A DNA stretch of 64,000 nucleotides from Nitrospirota bacterium (GCA_009773415.1 WSNO01000009.1:1-64000), one strand, 5' to 3'. Positions 22,101 to 30,130 are shown, numbered from the stretch's first letter. Numbers and translations: made by a program. Notes: a model not told the origin generated them from the letters alone.

Positions 22101-22764
22101 GGGCAGTCAGTTTTGCCTGAACATCTTCATTCCTGCTCAGCTTGTCGAGGCGGGCAATAACGAGGTTGTTTTCGAGAAACCAGTTGCCGGTTCGTGCTGC
22201 TTCGAGCTTGTCATTGGTCAGGATATCAAAAGGCAGTTGAAACCTGCGATACAGTTCGTCCTGCCACTGTTCGGCAAGGCTTCCGGGGCACACAATAAGG
22301 CAACGATGCAGATCGCCGCGCACGATTAGTTCCTTGATGAGTAGTCCGGCCATAATAGTCTTTCCAGCGCCGGGGTCATCGGCAAGGAGGAAGCGCAAAG
22401 GCTGGCGCGGTAACATTGACTCATATACTGCGGTAATCTGGTGCGGTAAGGGTTCAACCATGGAGGTATGCACTGCCAGCACTGGATCAAACAGATGGGC
22501 CAGGTGTATGCGGTGAGCTTCGGACACGAGGCGGAAAAGATAGCCGTTTCCGTCAAAGCTCCAGGGGCGACCTTCTGCTACAACCTCAATTCTTGTCTCA
22601 TCGTGACGATACAGCAATTCATTGGCAATCCTGCCGGACTGGTCTTTATAGGTGAGCTCAAGCGCTTCGGAGCCAAACCACTGCACATTGACTACAGTGA
22701 TAAGGCTGTTCGGCAAAATGCCCCGAACCGTTGCATTTGGCTTCAGATCTTCAAGTTTGCTCAT
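19183..22764 (-). CDS. SNF2-type helicase with C-terminal DUF3883 domain
   Basis: A 1193-residue superfamily 2 helicase/translocase. Motifs: LLADDPGAGKTIMAGL (Lys135), VVCDEAHKMS (DEAH at 232-235), LLLTATPHNGKEEDF (about 267-280), and in the second RecA lobe LATDAAGEGINLQRAH and RIEQRFGRIHRIGQ. The long middle and C-terminal region contains coiled-coil-like segments. The last 109 residues form a DUF3883 domain; GYDIESR (Asp1103) and FIEAKGR (Glu1118, Lys1120) resemble a PD-(D/E)xK nuclease core. Helicases of this build accompany DUF1156/DUF499 genes, and the SNF2 helicase of class 1 DISARM is similar in kind. It ends seven bases before the -35 box of the mqsR promoter and is first in the gene series, so it can be expressed separately. 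Confidence 0.9.
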   Translation of the reverse strand: MSKLEDLKPNATVRGILPNSLITVVNVQWFGSEALELTYKDQSGRIANELLYRHDETRIEVVAEGRPWSFDGNGYLFRLVSEAHRIHLAHLFDPVLAVHTSMVEPLPHQITAVYESMLPRQPLRFLLADDPGAGKTIMAGLLIKELIVRGDLHRCLIVCPGSLAEQWQDELYRRFQLPFDILTNDKLEAARTGNWFLENNLVIARLDKLSRNEDVQAKLTAPDARWDLVVCDEAHKMSATYFGGEVKYTKRYKLGQMLSTITRHFLLLTATPHNGKEEDFQLFMSLLDGDRFEGKFRDGVHVADVSDLMRRMVKENLLTFDATHLFPERLAYTVSYKLSDAEAQLYKAVTDYVREEFNRAEALQNDKRAGTVGFALTILQRRLASSPEAIYQSLRRRKERLENRLRELELLQRGALAPAAIAQYGPVLDADDVEDLDDAPDNEVQEIEEQILDQATAAKTIEELKAEIATLRTLEALALAVRRSGEDKKWRELANLLSEIFTSSAIADQIAEDPAPYGSETAACLKPSASQKLVIFTEHRDTLSYLEQRISTLLGKKEAVVCIHGGMGREDRMKTQEAFKHDPEVKVLLATDAAGEGINLQRAHLMVNYDLPWNPNRIEQRFGRIHRIGQTEVCHLWNLVAEETREGEVYHVLLDKLEEARKALGGQVFDILGKMIFDGRPLRELLVEAVRYGEQPEVRLRLTQVVASAFDQGELRDLIEERALAHDAMDAGRVYRIREEMERAEARRLQPHYIESFFLEAFKLLGGSVRQREARRFEVTHVPAPVRNRDRLIGVGEPVLPRYERIVFEKALINPQGQALAAFVCPGHPLLDATIDLVIERHRDLLRRGAVLVDERDLGIEPRMLFYLEHEIRDASITRAGDRRVVSKRMLYIEMDAAGNIHHVHYAPYLDFRPLREGEPDVPAILGRAECAWIDRKLEHKAQSYAIAHVVPEHLAEVRSGKLQLIAKTEAAAKERLTKEISYWDHRAEELRLQEQAGKPNARLNSNEARKRADLLQARLHKRMDELKLEAQLSALPPVVLGGTLIVPAGMLNVMSAKNATSSVQSATDTQAAGARAREIIMDIERSLGFEPVDRETEKLGYDIESRVPGTGKLRFIEAKGRIAGADVITVTRNEILYSLNKPDDFILAVVEFMGDTHKVHYLRQPFQREPDFGVTSVNYSFGELLARAGHPS

Positions 22765-22836
22765 ACTGGTTCCTTATCGCTTCTTATATGTGTAAAAGCT
22801 AAGCTCTTGTCGTACAGTTTCCGTGACTGAAAGAAA

Positions 22837-22965
22837 TGGCAGTCAGTCTAACTGATTGGGCAAGATGTTTCACCACAAAACAAGCCCGGGAGGAGAACAT
22901 GGCTACCGACAAGAAGATAGCACAGAACCGATTGACATTACTACAGCTTGCTGAGCGGCTTCGCT
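22837..22965 (+). mobile_element. IS481-family left-end remnant
   Basis: AGGAGAAC precedes ATG at 22899, and the reading MATDKKIAQNRLTLLQLAER is the standard N terminus of an IS481-family transposase. After about 21 residues the match ends abruptly. The upstream GTCAGTCTAACTGATTGGGC resembles the terminal repeat region of such elements. No matching right end was found before attR. It is a 5' fragment only. Confidence 0.65.
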
Positions 22966-23019
22966 CCGGGCGGCCCAGGCTTCAAAACCATGGGGGTTTC
23001 CGGCAGATTTTGATAAAGC

Positions 23020-23052
23020 AAAACGACTCTAAGCCAAGCTCAGAGCCGTTTT
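23020..23052. other. Hairpin just inside attR
   Basis: AAAACGACTCT and AGAGCCGTTTT form an 11-bp stem with one mismatch around an 11-base loop. It could act as a weak terminator in either direction, or it may be a leftover of a mobile-element end. No gene lies close enough to decide. Confidence 0.45.
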
Positions 23053-23090
23053 CTGCAAATTATCAGCGCCTTGCAAAACCCTGAAGCCGT

Positions 23091-23157
23091 TTTCCTAAAC
23101 CTGGTGTCGCACGTTCGAATCGTGTCGGGGGCGCCATTTTCTATACGTACCATTAAA
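23091..23157 (+). repeat. attR: 67-bp direct repeat, right copy
   Basis: Identical over 67 bases to 11220-11286. It is the displaced 3' part of tRNA-Arg(CCT), lacking the 5' half, so it is not a tRNA gene. The flanking base to the left differs (T against G), which fixes the crossover window within the repeat. Confidence 0.95.
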
Positions 23158-23158
23158 T

Positions 23159-23986
23159 TTATAGCGTCGCCTCCAGTGCCTGCGCCGTCCGCAGGACATT
23201 GCCGAGTTCCTGCTCAGCAAGGGCATTGAATACTCTCCGGACATCGGCGCGGTCCGAGAATCGTGCAAGGCGCAAATAGTGATCATACGCAGTTGCACTC
23301 ATGGCTACAAGCATCTCCAGCACCTCTGCCACTGTTCTGCCCTTTGCCCATCGTTGCGCATCCGGGACACGAATACAGCCGGCCATTACGCCTTCACAAT
23401 GAGGACCGGCACAGACCGGAAACATTTCAGGCGGCACTCCCATCAGTTCGCTGCAGCATGTCTTCAGAGATTCTCTGGCAGACTCTCTGCCCTCTATGAG
23501 TCCTGAAAGCAACGCCTCAAAATCACCGCTGATATCTGCCCGCAGCCCCCGGAGAAAATCGAGCGTACCGGTTTCAAGCGACCATGCCATTGTCAAGAGT
23601 TCATGGGCTGCCAGCGACCCCGGAACACAAAACATGGCAGCCTCGGGCGAGCCGCCGGCAACAATCCCCTTGTAGGCAAGGATGCCGCCATCCATATTCA
23701 GGACCTCCCTGAATCCTGCGGACAGAAGCATGCCGGCTGCCGAGAGGCTGCGATTGCCGGATCTGCAATAAACAATAGTCTTTTTCCCCGCATCGAGTTC
23801 CCCGAGCCTCATCTGCAGATCGCTGAGCGGGATCAGAAGAGCTCCGGGCAGATGACCTTTCTCATATTCGGCAGGCTGCCGGACATCCAGCAGTGCATAT
23901 AAATCAGATGGCAACTGCTCAATAAGTGCGTGGACATCCGGCGTTGTAATTGACGGAGGGCGCCGGAAAAGATCAGATATCTCCAT
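23159..23986 (-). CDS. Rhodanese-domain protein with C-terminal ferritin-like helical domain
   Basis: A 275-residue two-domain protein. The N-terminal rhodanese domain has ALLDVRQPAEYEKGHLPGAL and an active-site loop TIVYCRSGNRS, where the Cys can carry persulfide sulfur. The C-terminal half is alpha-helical and resembles rubrerythrin/ferritin-like domains (ALAEQELGNVLRTAQALEA near the end), with several Cys and Glu. Rhodanese-rubrerythrin-like fusions are common in anaerobes and are linked to sulfur transfer or oxidative stress, but the exact role is unknown. ATG at 23986 is the natural start by domain boundary; an in-frame ATG at 24004 is possible. The stop lies one base from attR, so the island insertion just avoided the gene. 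Confidence 0.82.
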   Translation of the reverse strand: MEISDLFRRPPSITTPDVHALIEQLPSDLYALLDVRQPAEYEKGHLPGALLIPLSDLQMRLGELDAGKKTIVYCRSGNRSLSAAGMLLSAGFREVLNMDGGILAYKGIVAGGSPEAAMFCVPGSLAAHELLTMAWSLETGTLDFLRGLRADISGDFEALLSGLIEGRESARESLKTCCSELMGVPPEMFPVCAGPHCEGVMAGCIRVPDAQRWAKGRTVAEVLEMLVAMSATAYDHYLRLARFSDRADVRRVFNALAEQELGNVLRTAQALEATL

Positions 23987-24058
23987 GTCGATGCCTCTCT
24001 TCAATAAAATGTGCGCTCATGCCTGAGGGAACTATCGTGTAGCAAAAAAAGGCCGCTT

Positions 24059-24400
24059 CTATCCGCCCGCTTTTTTAGGTCTGAACCCCAGGTTCCCGAG
24101 ATGGATCAGAATCGCATCGCGATGATCGCCCTGAATTTCGAGCGCTTCGTCTTTCAGCGCTCCGCCCGTACCGAATTTCGACTTGAGCTGCTTCATAAGG
24201 AAGTCTTTCTCTTTCGTCCCTATCTGCAACCCTTCAATGACGGTCACCGATTTTCCGCCGCGTCCCTTCCGGTCAAGCCTGACTGTGACTTTTTGCTGAA
24301 CCGCTGAAACTGCGGTGATTTCGCCCTTTTGTATTGATGGCTCCCCTCGGGAAATATCCTGCTCGGTTGAATAGACAAGACTTGTTCGGTTGTTTCGCAT
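24059..24400 (-). CDS. SUI1/YciH-family translation initiation factor-like protein
   Basis: A 113-residue bacterial homologue of eIF1 (SUI1), which in E. coli (YciH) acts in initiation fidelity or stress inhibition of translation. The N terminus MRNNRTSLVYSTEQ aligns with E. coli SDSNSRLVYSTE, which selects the ATG at 24400 over 24415. The C-terminal domain shows KGRGGKSVTVIEGLQ, KFGTGGALKDEALEIQGDHR and the final beta strand. Divergent from the RRM gene. Function by homology only. Confidence 0.88.
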   Translation of the reverse strand: MRNNRTSLVYSTEQDISRGEPSIQKGEITAVSAVQQKVTVRLDRKGRGGKSVTVIEGLQIGTKEKDFLMKQLKSKFGTGGALKDEALEIQGDHRDAILIHLGNLGFRPKKAGG

Positions 24401-24508
24401 AGCTGATTTTACCATAGCGCGGGCGCAGTGATGCAGCATGCCGAAGTGATTATTTCCCTGAATTTTCCTGTGCTTTACAAACTGTTTTGTGCTAAGCTAC
24501 CTTAGCTT

Positions 24509-24565
24509 TGGAGCGGTATGGAAACCCGAACCTCGCAGAGGCTCTGGGGTTTATTTCTGCGCAAG
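24509..24565 (+). promoter_or_regulatory. Structured 5' leader of the RRM gene (candidate)
   Basis: Upstream of the RRM gene, AAACCC and GGGTTT enclose a smaller hairpin CCTC-GCA-GAGG, giving a compact two-part stem about 35 bases before the start codon, followed by AAGGAGGCGCT. Leaders with conserved structure are known for cold-induced bacterial RNA-binding-protein genes. No Rfam family is claimed here. Confidence 0.45.
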
Positions 24566-24580
24566 CACTAAGGAGGCGCT

Positions 24581-24937
24581 ATGGCAAAGAAAGTGTATGT
24601 GGGGAACCTTCCCTACGCAGCGAGCGATGAAGATCTGAACACCATGTTTTCCGCATATGGTGCAGTTGATTCTGCTCGCGTTATTATGGACAACACAACT
24701 GGCCGCTCAAAAGGATTCGGTTTCGTTGAAATGGCGTCTGATGATGCTGCCCAGAGTGCCGTTGCGGCATTGAACGGTTCGATGTTTAAAGATCGGACTC
24801 TCACGGTTTCCGAGGCACGTCCGCAGCAGCCGCGCGAGCGCAGAGGCTTCGGCGGTGGCGGCGGCGGTCGCCCAGGCGGTGGCGGCGGTTACGGTGGCGG
24901 TCGCCCAGGCGGTGGCGGCGGTCGGGACAGGAGATAA
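24581..24937 (+). CDS. RRM-domain RNA-binding protein with glycine-rich tail
   Basis: A 118-residue single-RRM protein like cyanobacterial Rbp and other bacterial cold-shock RNA-binding proteins. RNP2 is KVYVGNLPY (residues 4-12) and RNP1 is KGFGFVEM (44-51). The tail from about residue 85 is almost only Gly, Arg and Pro, typical of glycine-rich RNA-binding proteins. A strong AAGGAGG lies upstream. The next gene is rpsU, whose start is only seven bases after this stop; a similar rbp-rpsU pairing is known in Anabaena. Likely role: RNA chaperone in cold or stress response. Confidence 0.93.
   Translation: MAKKVYVGNLPYAASDEDLNTMFSAYGAVDSARVIMDNTTGRSKGFGFVEMASDDAAQSAVAALNGSMFKDRTLTVSEARPQQPRERRGFGGGGGGRPGGGGGYGGGRPGGGGGRDRR
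24863..24922 (+). repeat. Tandem repeat in the glycine-rich tail
   Basis: A 27-base unit beginning GGCGGTCGCCCAGG occurs at 24863-24889 and again at 24896-24922, identical, with a 33-base period. It encodes the Gly-Gly-Arg-Pro-Gly repeats and could vary in number by slippage. Confidence 0.8.
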
Positions 24938-24943
24938 CCTCCT
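24929..24943 (+). promoter_or_regulatory. Hairpin covering the rpsU ribosome-binding site
   Basis: AGGAG-ATAAC-CTCCT is a perfect 5-bp inverted repeat; its loop contains the RRM stop codon and its left arm is the only Shine-Dalgarno sequence for rpsU. A ribosome finishing the RRM gene would open the hairpin, suggesting translational coupling. Confidence 0.5.
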
Positions 24944-24944
24944 A

Positions 24945-25142
24945 TTGAATGTTAAAGTAAGCGGCAATGATGTCGATCGGGCCCTTAAAGAGCTTAAGAG
25001 AAAGCTCCAAAAAGAAGGATTATTCAGGGATGTAAAAAAGAAGAGTTTCTATATGAAACCTTCTGTAAAGGAAAAAGAGAAGCAGCGGGCAGCACGCAAG
25101 AAACGGATGAAGGCCATGCGATTTCGCCGCTCTTACTCCTGA
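24945..25142 (+). CDS. rpsU: 30S ribosomal protein S21, TTG start
   Basis: A 65-residue S21 protein: NVKVSGNDVDRALKELKRKL, FRDVKKKSFYMKPSVKEKEK and a basic C-terminal tail, as usual for S21, which acts at the initiation stage on the 30S platform. No ATG or GTG is available in frame at the right place; TTG at 24945 gives the standard length and N terminus. AGGAG lies 11 bases upstream within a hairpin. The gene is seven bases after the RRM stop and ends before a strong bidirectional terminator. Confidence 0.9.
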   Translation: MNVKVSGNDVDRALKELKRKLQKEGLFRDVKKKSFYMKPSVKEKEKQRAARKKRMKAMRFRRSYS

Positions 25143-25236
25143 AGCTTCTTCCGGTTTTTTTCTTTCTTGGAAAATATTCACACAGGCATTGTGCCAGGCA
25201 GAAGCCGGCATGATGCCTGTTGACTGTTGCATGATT

Positions 25237-25286
25237 GTTCACAAAAAGAAGAGCGCGCCTCAGGGCGCGCTCTTCTTTTTGTGAAC
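25237..25286. terminator. Bidirectional terminator between rpsU and ppnP
   Basis: Perfect 23-bp inverted repeat (arms starting GTTCACAAAAAGAAG) with loop TCAG. A GC-rich core (GAGCGCGCC) is flanked by A and T tracts, so it can terminate both converging transcripts. Confidence 0.93.
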
Positions 25287-25300
25287 CGAATGACTGACCG

Positions 25301-25615
25301 CTATTTCAGGAACGAGCAGATATAATCAGACAAGGTCTTTACGCGAACCTTGAACAGAGCATTCGCAGGCACATCAAACGAGTCGCCGCCCGTTACCGGT
25401 TTCCATTGATTCGACCCCGGCAGCAAAACATCCAGTTCGCCCGACTGGATCTCCATAATCTCGCGGTCGGCGGTCGTAAACTCATATTCTCCCGGCAGCA
25501 TAATGCCAAGGGTCTTTCGGGAGCCGTCCTCAAACTGAACGGTTCTGCTGGTTACTCCACCGCCGAAAAAGACATTCGCTGTTTTTGTTACGGTTACATT
25601 TCTGAATTCAGACAT
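25301..25615 (-). CDS. ppnP: Pyrimidine/purine nucleoside phosphorylase (DUF1255)
   Basis: A 104-residue cupin-like protein of the PpnP (YaiE) family, which phosphorolyses a wide range of nucleosides to base and ribose 1-phosphate. Family features: [20 protein letters not shown], the [17 protein letters not shown] strand pair and [16 protein letters not shown]. Full length. Single gene, ending against the shared terminator. Confidence 0.93.
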   Translation of the reverse strand: MSEFRNVTVTKTANVFFGGGVTSRTVQFEDGSRKTLGIMLPGEYEFTTADREIMEIQSGELDVLLPGSNQWKPVTGGDSFDVPANALFKVRVKTLSDYICSFLK

Positions 25616-25709
25616 AAAACCTCCTGCATGTAGTGAAAAAAATTACTCTCCCGCAGTTTCCTTGAAGGCATGTGAACAGCAGAGGAGAAAGGCAAGCATT
25701 CTATCAAAG

Positions 25710-27572
25710 TTACTGAAACTCCACGACACACCAGCGAACCCGGTTCCGGCCTTCATTTTTTGCCTGATACAGAGCCCTGTCTGCGCTTTCGAGCAGAACA
25801 TCGCTCGCTGCAGCCTCCTTCGGCTTCCCGGTTGCAGCGCCGACGCTGATAGTCAAATATGGCGCAATGCTGGAATCTTCATGCGGAAGCTGCATCTCAA
25901 TCAACTTTTCACGCATCGTTTCGGCAATCTTTATAGCTCCTGCGATCTCGGTATTGGGGAGGATGGCGACAAACTCCTCGCCGCCATAGCGCGCTATCAT
26001 ATCTCCCAGACGCTGAAGCACTCCTCTCAGACACCCGGCAACGCGCTTCAGGCATTCATCACCAGCCTGATGACCATAAACATCGTTGTATGCCTTAAAA
26101 AAATCAATATCCATGAAGAGCACAGTCAGCGGCTGTTTTTCACGCGATGCGCGTCGCCATTCTGCCTCATAGACATTATCAAAATGGCGCCGGTTGGCAA
26201 CACCGGTCAGGGCATCTTCGATTGAACACCGCTTGAGCACTTCTTCTGCCTGGCGCTGCATCAGGATAGCCCACATGGTGTGCATGAAAAGACCGAGCTG
26301 AGCAATATCAGTTTCATCATACGGAACGGGTTTATTGCAGACGCCGGCTATCGCAACAATCCGTTTATGGTCGAAGACCGGAACGCTGAGATGGCGCGTA
26401 ACGGGAGGGTGCCCTTCGGGGAATCCATTTATCAGAAAGTCTGCCCCCATATCGTTGTGAATGATTGGCCTGCGCTGGCGAAAACTGTCGGTCCAGATTC
26501 CTGAACTCATTGCGGCCGGATTATGCAAAAGAGCCTCACGGGAACATTGATGGGCGGCTTCCCTCGACCAAAGCAGGAGATCCGTGCTCCCGCGATCTTC
26601 GTTTACAAAGTGAAGATACCCAAACTTGCTGCGCGTCAGGCTGACTGCCTCTTCAACAGCATGCTCTCTGATCTCCGCTTCAGACTCGTGCGTCATTTGA
26701 CTCAAATGAAGCAGTGACTCCAGTCGCTCTTCATTCAGCAGAAGGGTCTCCTGCGCCTGGCGCAGCCAGGTAATATCCTGCCCGAACACAGCGATTTTCG
26801 CCACATCGCCGTCGCTGTCGCAGATCGGATACATGGAAAGGGAGATAAATCTTCCATTGGATTCATCTTCCATCCGCAGCCCTTTTTTTGTCTTGATAAC
26901 TTCATTAATGCGGACTCGTCTTCGCTGAATATCCTCCATCGGAAGCAGATCGAAAAGCAGTTTCCCCCGAAGGATCTCTCCCGTCCTGCCGACATGCACT
27001 GCAAACGTCTGATTATGTTCCAGCACAAAACCGTGGGTATCGATTAGGTAAGCGGCTTCGGTAATCGCATTCAGCACGGCCCGAAATGTCTCCTCAGAAA
27101 GGCGAAGTGAGTCCTCTATCTGCCTGCGCTCCGTGATATCGCGGGCAATGGCATATGCTCGTCCGCGCTCGGGCTGTGGCCGGGAGTTCCATTCAAGCCA
27201 TCGGCAGGAGCCGTCTTTCCGCACATAGCGATTGACGGCGCTGAAAACAGGCATCCCCTTGGCAAGTCTTTCGGTAAGAATTCTCTTGGTTGCATCCAGA
27301 TCATCAGGATGGATGAAGTCCAGAAACGAGCGCGACAGGAATTCGGCCTCGGAGTAGCCGAGCACATTGCTAAATGCCGGGTTCACCTTCAAAAAACATG
27401 CGGCTTCGTAATCGACAACGCACATCATGTCGGGCGAGAGCTCGAAAATATTCTTGAGCTCATCCTCCGCTTTTTGGCGCGCGTTGCGTTCCTGCTGCAG
27501 CGCATGGTTCATCGCATCTGCCGTGCCAGGGCAGTTCTCCTGTTCGGTATTTATTTTCTGTTCGTCATGCAT
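25710..27572 (-). CDS. PAS-PAS-GAF-GGDEF diguanylate cyclase
   Basis: A 620-residue cytoplasmic signalling enzyme. After a short coiled coil (HALQQERNARQKAEDELK) come one PAS domain (FELSPDMMCVVDYEAA..., FIHPDDLDATKRIL) and a second (RAVLNAITEAAYLIDTHGFV). A GAF-type domain follows (YLHFVNEDRGSTDLLLWSRE, FPEGHPPVTRHLSVPVFD), then a GGDEF domain with MDIDFFKAYNDVYGHQAGD and an intact active loop RYGGEEFVAIL. It should therefore make c-di-GMP. No RxxD inhibitory site is visible. A PilZ protein lies a few genes on (31434). ATG at 27572 is preferred to 27608 because the extra residues show no family similarity. Confidence 0.9.
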   Translation of the reverse strand: MHDEQKINTEQENCPGTADAMNHALQQERNARQKAEDELKNIFELSPDMMCVVDYEAACFLKVNPAFSNVLGYSEAEFLSRSFLDFIHPDDLDATKRILTERLAKGMPVFSAVNRYVRKDGSCRWLEWNSRPQPERGRAYAIARDITERRQIEDSLRLSEETFRAVLNAITEAAYLIDTHGFVLEHNQTFAVHVGRTGEILRGKLLFDLLPMEDIQRRRVRINEVIKTKKGLRMEDESNGRFISLSMYPICDSDGDVAKIAVFGQDITWLRQAQETLLLNEERLESLLHLSQMTHESEAEIREHAVEEAVSLTRSKFGYLHFVNEDRGSTDLLLWSREAAHQCSREALLHNPAAMSSGIWTDSFRQRRPIIHNDMGADFLINGFPEGHPPVTRHLSVPVFDHKRIVAIAGVCNKPVPYDETDIAQLGLFMHTMWAILMQRQAEEVLKRCSIEDALTGVANRRHFDNVYEAEWRRASREKQPLTVLFMDIDFFKAYNDVYGHQAGDECLKRVAGCLRGVLQRLGDMIARYGGEEFVAILPNTEIAGAIKIAETMREKLIEMQLPHEDSSIAPYLTISVGAATGKPKEAAASDVLLESADRALYQAKNEGRNRVRWCVVEFQ

Positions 27573-27698
27573 TGTATGAATTATAAAGCACCGGCACGCC
27601 GCATGCAAAGGGCATCCTGAAAAGCAGCTTTCACATCCGGCATGATTACGGCTATAATTGTTGCATTATCCTATTAACTCTATCATGGGAGCGTTATC

Positions 27699-29174
27699 AT
27701 GAATCTGCCAAAATGCAAGACCAAAATCGTCTGCACCATCGGTCCGGCTTCCAACTCACAGGGTGTGCTGGAGAAAATGATCCTCGCCGGGATGAATGTT
27801 GCCCGCCTCAATTTCTCACACGGTGATTTCGAAAGCCACGCCAGTGTCGTTCAAAAAGTCCGCATGGCCGCGGCATCTGTCGGACGCCGGGTAGCTCTGA
27901 TGGCTGACCTGCCGGGCCCCAAAATGCGTATCGGCATGATTGCTGATGAGCCGATCACGCTGAAGCACGGAGACTCATTTACGCTTACAACAGAGGAATG
28001 CACAGGAACTGCTATGCGCGTTTCCGTAACACTCAAGACGCTGCCTCAGTCGGTCCGGCCCGGCAACACGCTTTTTCTGAATGACGGACTCATTCAGCTT
28101 GAAGTCTCGGCAGTTTCCGGAAATGATATTGCATGCACCGTACTGGTCGGCGGCGAGCTACGCTCGAAGAAAGGATTGAACATCCCTGGCATCAACCTTG
28201 GCATGAGCGCCTTTACCGAGCGGGACCGCCAATGGCTGGAGGTTGCAAAAAAGCTTGATATAGACGCGGTCAGCCAGTCCTTCGTCGATTCCGCGCGGGA
28301 CATTGAAGATCTTCGAGCGGCGGCGCACGCACTTGACTACAAGCCGTTCATTATTGCGAAAATCGAGCGTTTGACTGCTCTGCAAAATATTGATGAGATT
28401 CTCGCCGTTGCCAACGGCATAATGATTGCACGCGGAGACCTCGGGGTCGAAATCCCGATAGAAGAAATTGCGCTTGTCCAGAAGTCGCTCATGAAAAAAG
28501 CAAACCTGCTTGGCAAGCCGGTTATTACGGCAACGCAGATGCTCGAGTCCATGACGACCAATCCGCGTCCGACTCGCGCTGAGTCAACCGATGTGGCTAA
28601 CGCGATTCTGGACGGAACCGATTGTGTCATGCTCTCAGGCGAGTCCGCCATGGGCGAGTATCCGGTCGAAGCGGTTTCGATGCTCGCAAAAATAGGGGCT
28701 GCTGTTGAACAGGCCCGGCCCGCTCACGCGGTGCGAGAGCAAATCCGCATGTCGAGCTGCAACTCAAATCCGAAGCTTTCCGACCTCATAGCGCTGAGCG
28801 TTGAAACTGCTCTTCAATGCACTTCTCCCGCGGCGGTCTTTATTCCGACGCGCACCGGCGCTACGGCCCGCAGCATGGCGCGCTTCCGCATCCCCGTCTG
28901 GATAGTGGCGGTCAGTTCGCAGCAGGCAACCTGCCAGGGATTGCAGTTCAGCTACGGCGTCTGGGCCGAGCATGAGCCGGATCATCCGGAAAGCTGGAGC
29001 GATTATGCCAAGCAGTGGCTCTGCAGGTTCGGCGTCGATGGCAATCTGGTCATCTTCACAGAAGGCCCTTCTTCCAAATACCCGGACATGAACAACAAAA
29101 TGGAAATCATTGATCTGACCAGAGAAGTGTGCAGAGTTGCGGGGCAGGATCCAGGGACAAGCGGACAGAGATAG
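27699..29174 (+). CDS. pyk: Pyruvate kinase
   Basis: A 491-residue pyruvate kinase converting phosphoenolpyruvate and ADP to pyruvate and ATP. It shows TKIVCTIGPAS at the start, MNVARLNFSHG, MADLPGPKMRIG, the active-site lysine region FIIAKIERLTALQN, the ARGDLGVEI metal site and TATQMLESM. The C-terminal allosteric domain is present (VFIPTRTGATARSMARFR). Followed by a clear terminator. Confidence 0.95.
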   Translation: MNLPKCKTKIVCTIGPASNSQGVLEKMILAGMNVARLNFSHGDFESHASVVQKVRMAAASVGRRVALMADLPGPKMRIGMIADEPITLKHGDSFTLTTEECTGTAMRVSVTLKTLPQSVRPGNTLFLNDGLIQLEVSAVSGNDIACTVLVGGELRSKKGLNIPGINLGMSAFTERDRQWLEVAKKLDIDAVSQSFVDSARDIEDLRAAAHALDYKPFIIAKIERLTALQNIDEILAVANGIMIARGDLGVEIPIEEIALVQKSLMKKANLLGKPVITATQMLESMTTNPRPTRAESTDVANAILDGTDCVMLSGESAMGEYPVEAVSMLAKIGAAVEQARPAHAVREQIRMSSCNSNPKLSDLIALSVETALQCTSPAAVFIPTRTGATARSMARFRIPVWIVAVSSQQATCQGLQFSYGVWAEHEPDHPESWSDYAKQWLCRFGVDGNLVIFTEGPSSKYPDMNNKMEIIDLTREVCRVAGQDPGTSGQR

Positions 29175-29184
29175 CGTTCAGCTA

Positions 29185-29225
29185 AAAAAGCCACGATATA
29201 ACAAATATTGCTGTCGTGGCTTTTT
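29185..29225. terminator. Terminator after pyk
   Basis: AAAAAGCCACGA and TCGTGGCTTTTT form a 12-bp perfect stem with a 17-base loop, followed by T residues. It could also serve the converging nfo gene. Confidence 0.88.
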
Positions 29226-29275
29226 CTCTGTCGTTTTTCCTTGCCGTGAGCCGTCCGTCTTCTGAATCGTCCCGG

Positions 29276-30130
29276 CTACCGGATCATTTCCCGCACAATA
29301 TGCAGGTTTCGCGGGTCGTCTTCTTCGGTTTTCTTCGGGGTTTCCAGCACAAGAGGAGCCTCACAAAAAATCGGGTGACGAACCAGGCGGGCAAGCGCAT
29401 CAATTCCTATGCATCCTTCACCAAGATGCTCATGCCGGTCCACTCCCGCGCCAAGGGCTTTCTTTGAATCATTCAGGTGAATGAGTTTAACCGCTCCGGC
29501 ACCAAGAAGATGCACTACCTCACCCGCCAGACTGTCAAGAGATTTCTCATCGCCAATGTCATATCCCGCAGCGAATGCATGACAACTGTCCAGACAAACG
29601 CCCCCGATAAGCGGCGCCCCCACGGCTTCGATCATCTCCGCAATATCGGCGATGCGCGAGGAAATGTCGCCGCGCTCGCCGGCAGTGTTTTCGAGCAGCA
29701 GTCTGGCCTTCCACTGCTTCACCCCAGCCACCTGTCTGAGAGCCCCGACAGCACGGCGCCGGGCATTTTTCGCATCATCCTGAGACGCACTGCCCGTATG
29801 CAGCACAACATACTCAGCCCCGAGGGCATCAGCAATATCCATTTCCTGAATCAGCAGTGCCACAGACTTTTGGAGCACGTCCGGCTTCATTGCGGCAAGG
29901 TTGATGAGATAGGACGTGTGGACAAAGACCGGATTGACGTCATGACGAGCTCGCAGCGCCCTGAACTGGCGCGCCTGGTCATCCGGGATCGCAGCGGCAA
30001 ACCACTGGCGGGGATTGTGGGAAAAGATTTGCATGGTCGTACAGCCAAGCTCATGCGCACGCTCCACCGCGAGATGCACACCGCCTGAAATGGATGTATG
30101 AACGCCGATTCGGCGAGACGGACTGTTCAT
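29276..30130 (-). CDS. nfo: Endonuclease IV (AP endonuclease)
   Basis: A 284-residue TIM-barrel AP endonuclease with three zinc ions, acting at abasic sites in base excision repair. Signatures: [19 protein letters not shown], the HNPRQW motif, [32 protein letters not shown] and [11 protein letters not shown]. The ATG at 30130 gives the family's usual length; longer in-frame starts up to 30295 would overlap the divergent tyrS gene. Only 43 bases separate the two start codons, so both promoters are crowded into or beyond the coding ends. Confidence 0.95.
   Translation of the reverse strand: MNSPSRRIGVHTSISGGVHLAVERAHELGCTTMQIFSHNPRQWFAAAIPDDQARQFRALRARHDVNPVFVHTSYLINLAAMKPDVLQKSVALLIQEMDIADALGAEYVVLHTGSASQDDAKNARRRAVGALRQVAGVKQWKARLLLENTAGERGDISSRIADIAEMIEAVGAPLIGGVCLDSCHAFAAGYDIGDEKSLDSLAGEVVHLLGAGAVKLIHLNDSKKALGAGVDRHEHLGEGCIGIDALARLVRHPIFCEAPLVLETPKKTEEDDPRNLHIVREMIR

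Noticed and set aside
23091-23157. Second tRNA-Arg gene
   Set aside because: Only the 3' half from the anticodon loop onward is present; the 5' half is missing.
25237-25286. 50-base perfect palindrome as a mobile-element end or origin
   Set aside because: It lies between two converging genes with A/T tracts on both sides, a standard bidirectional terminator.
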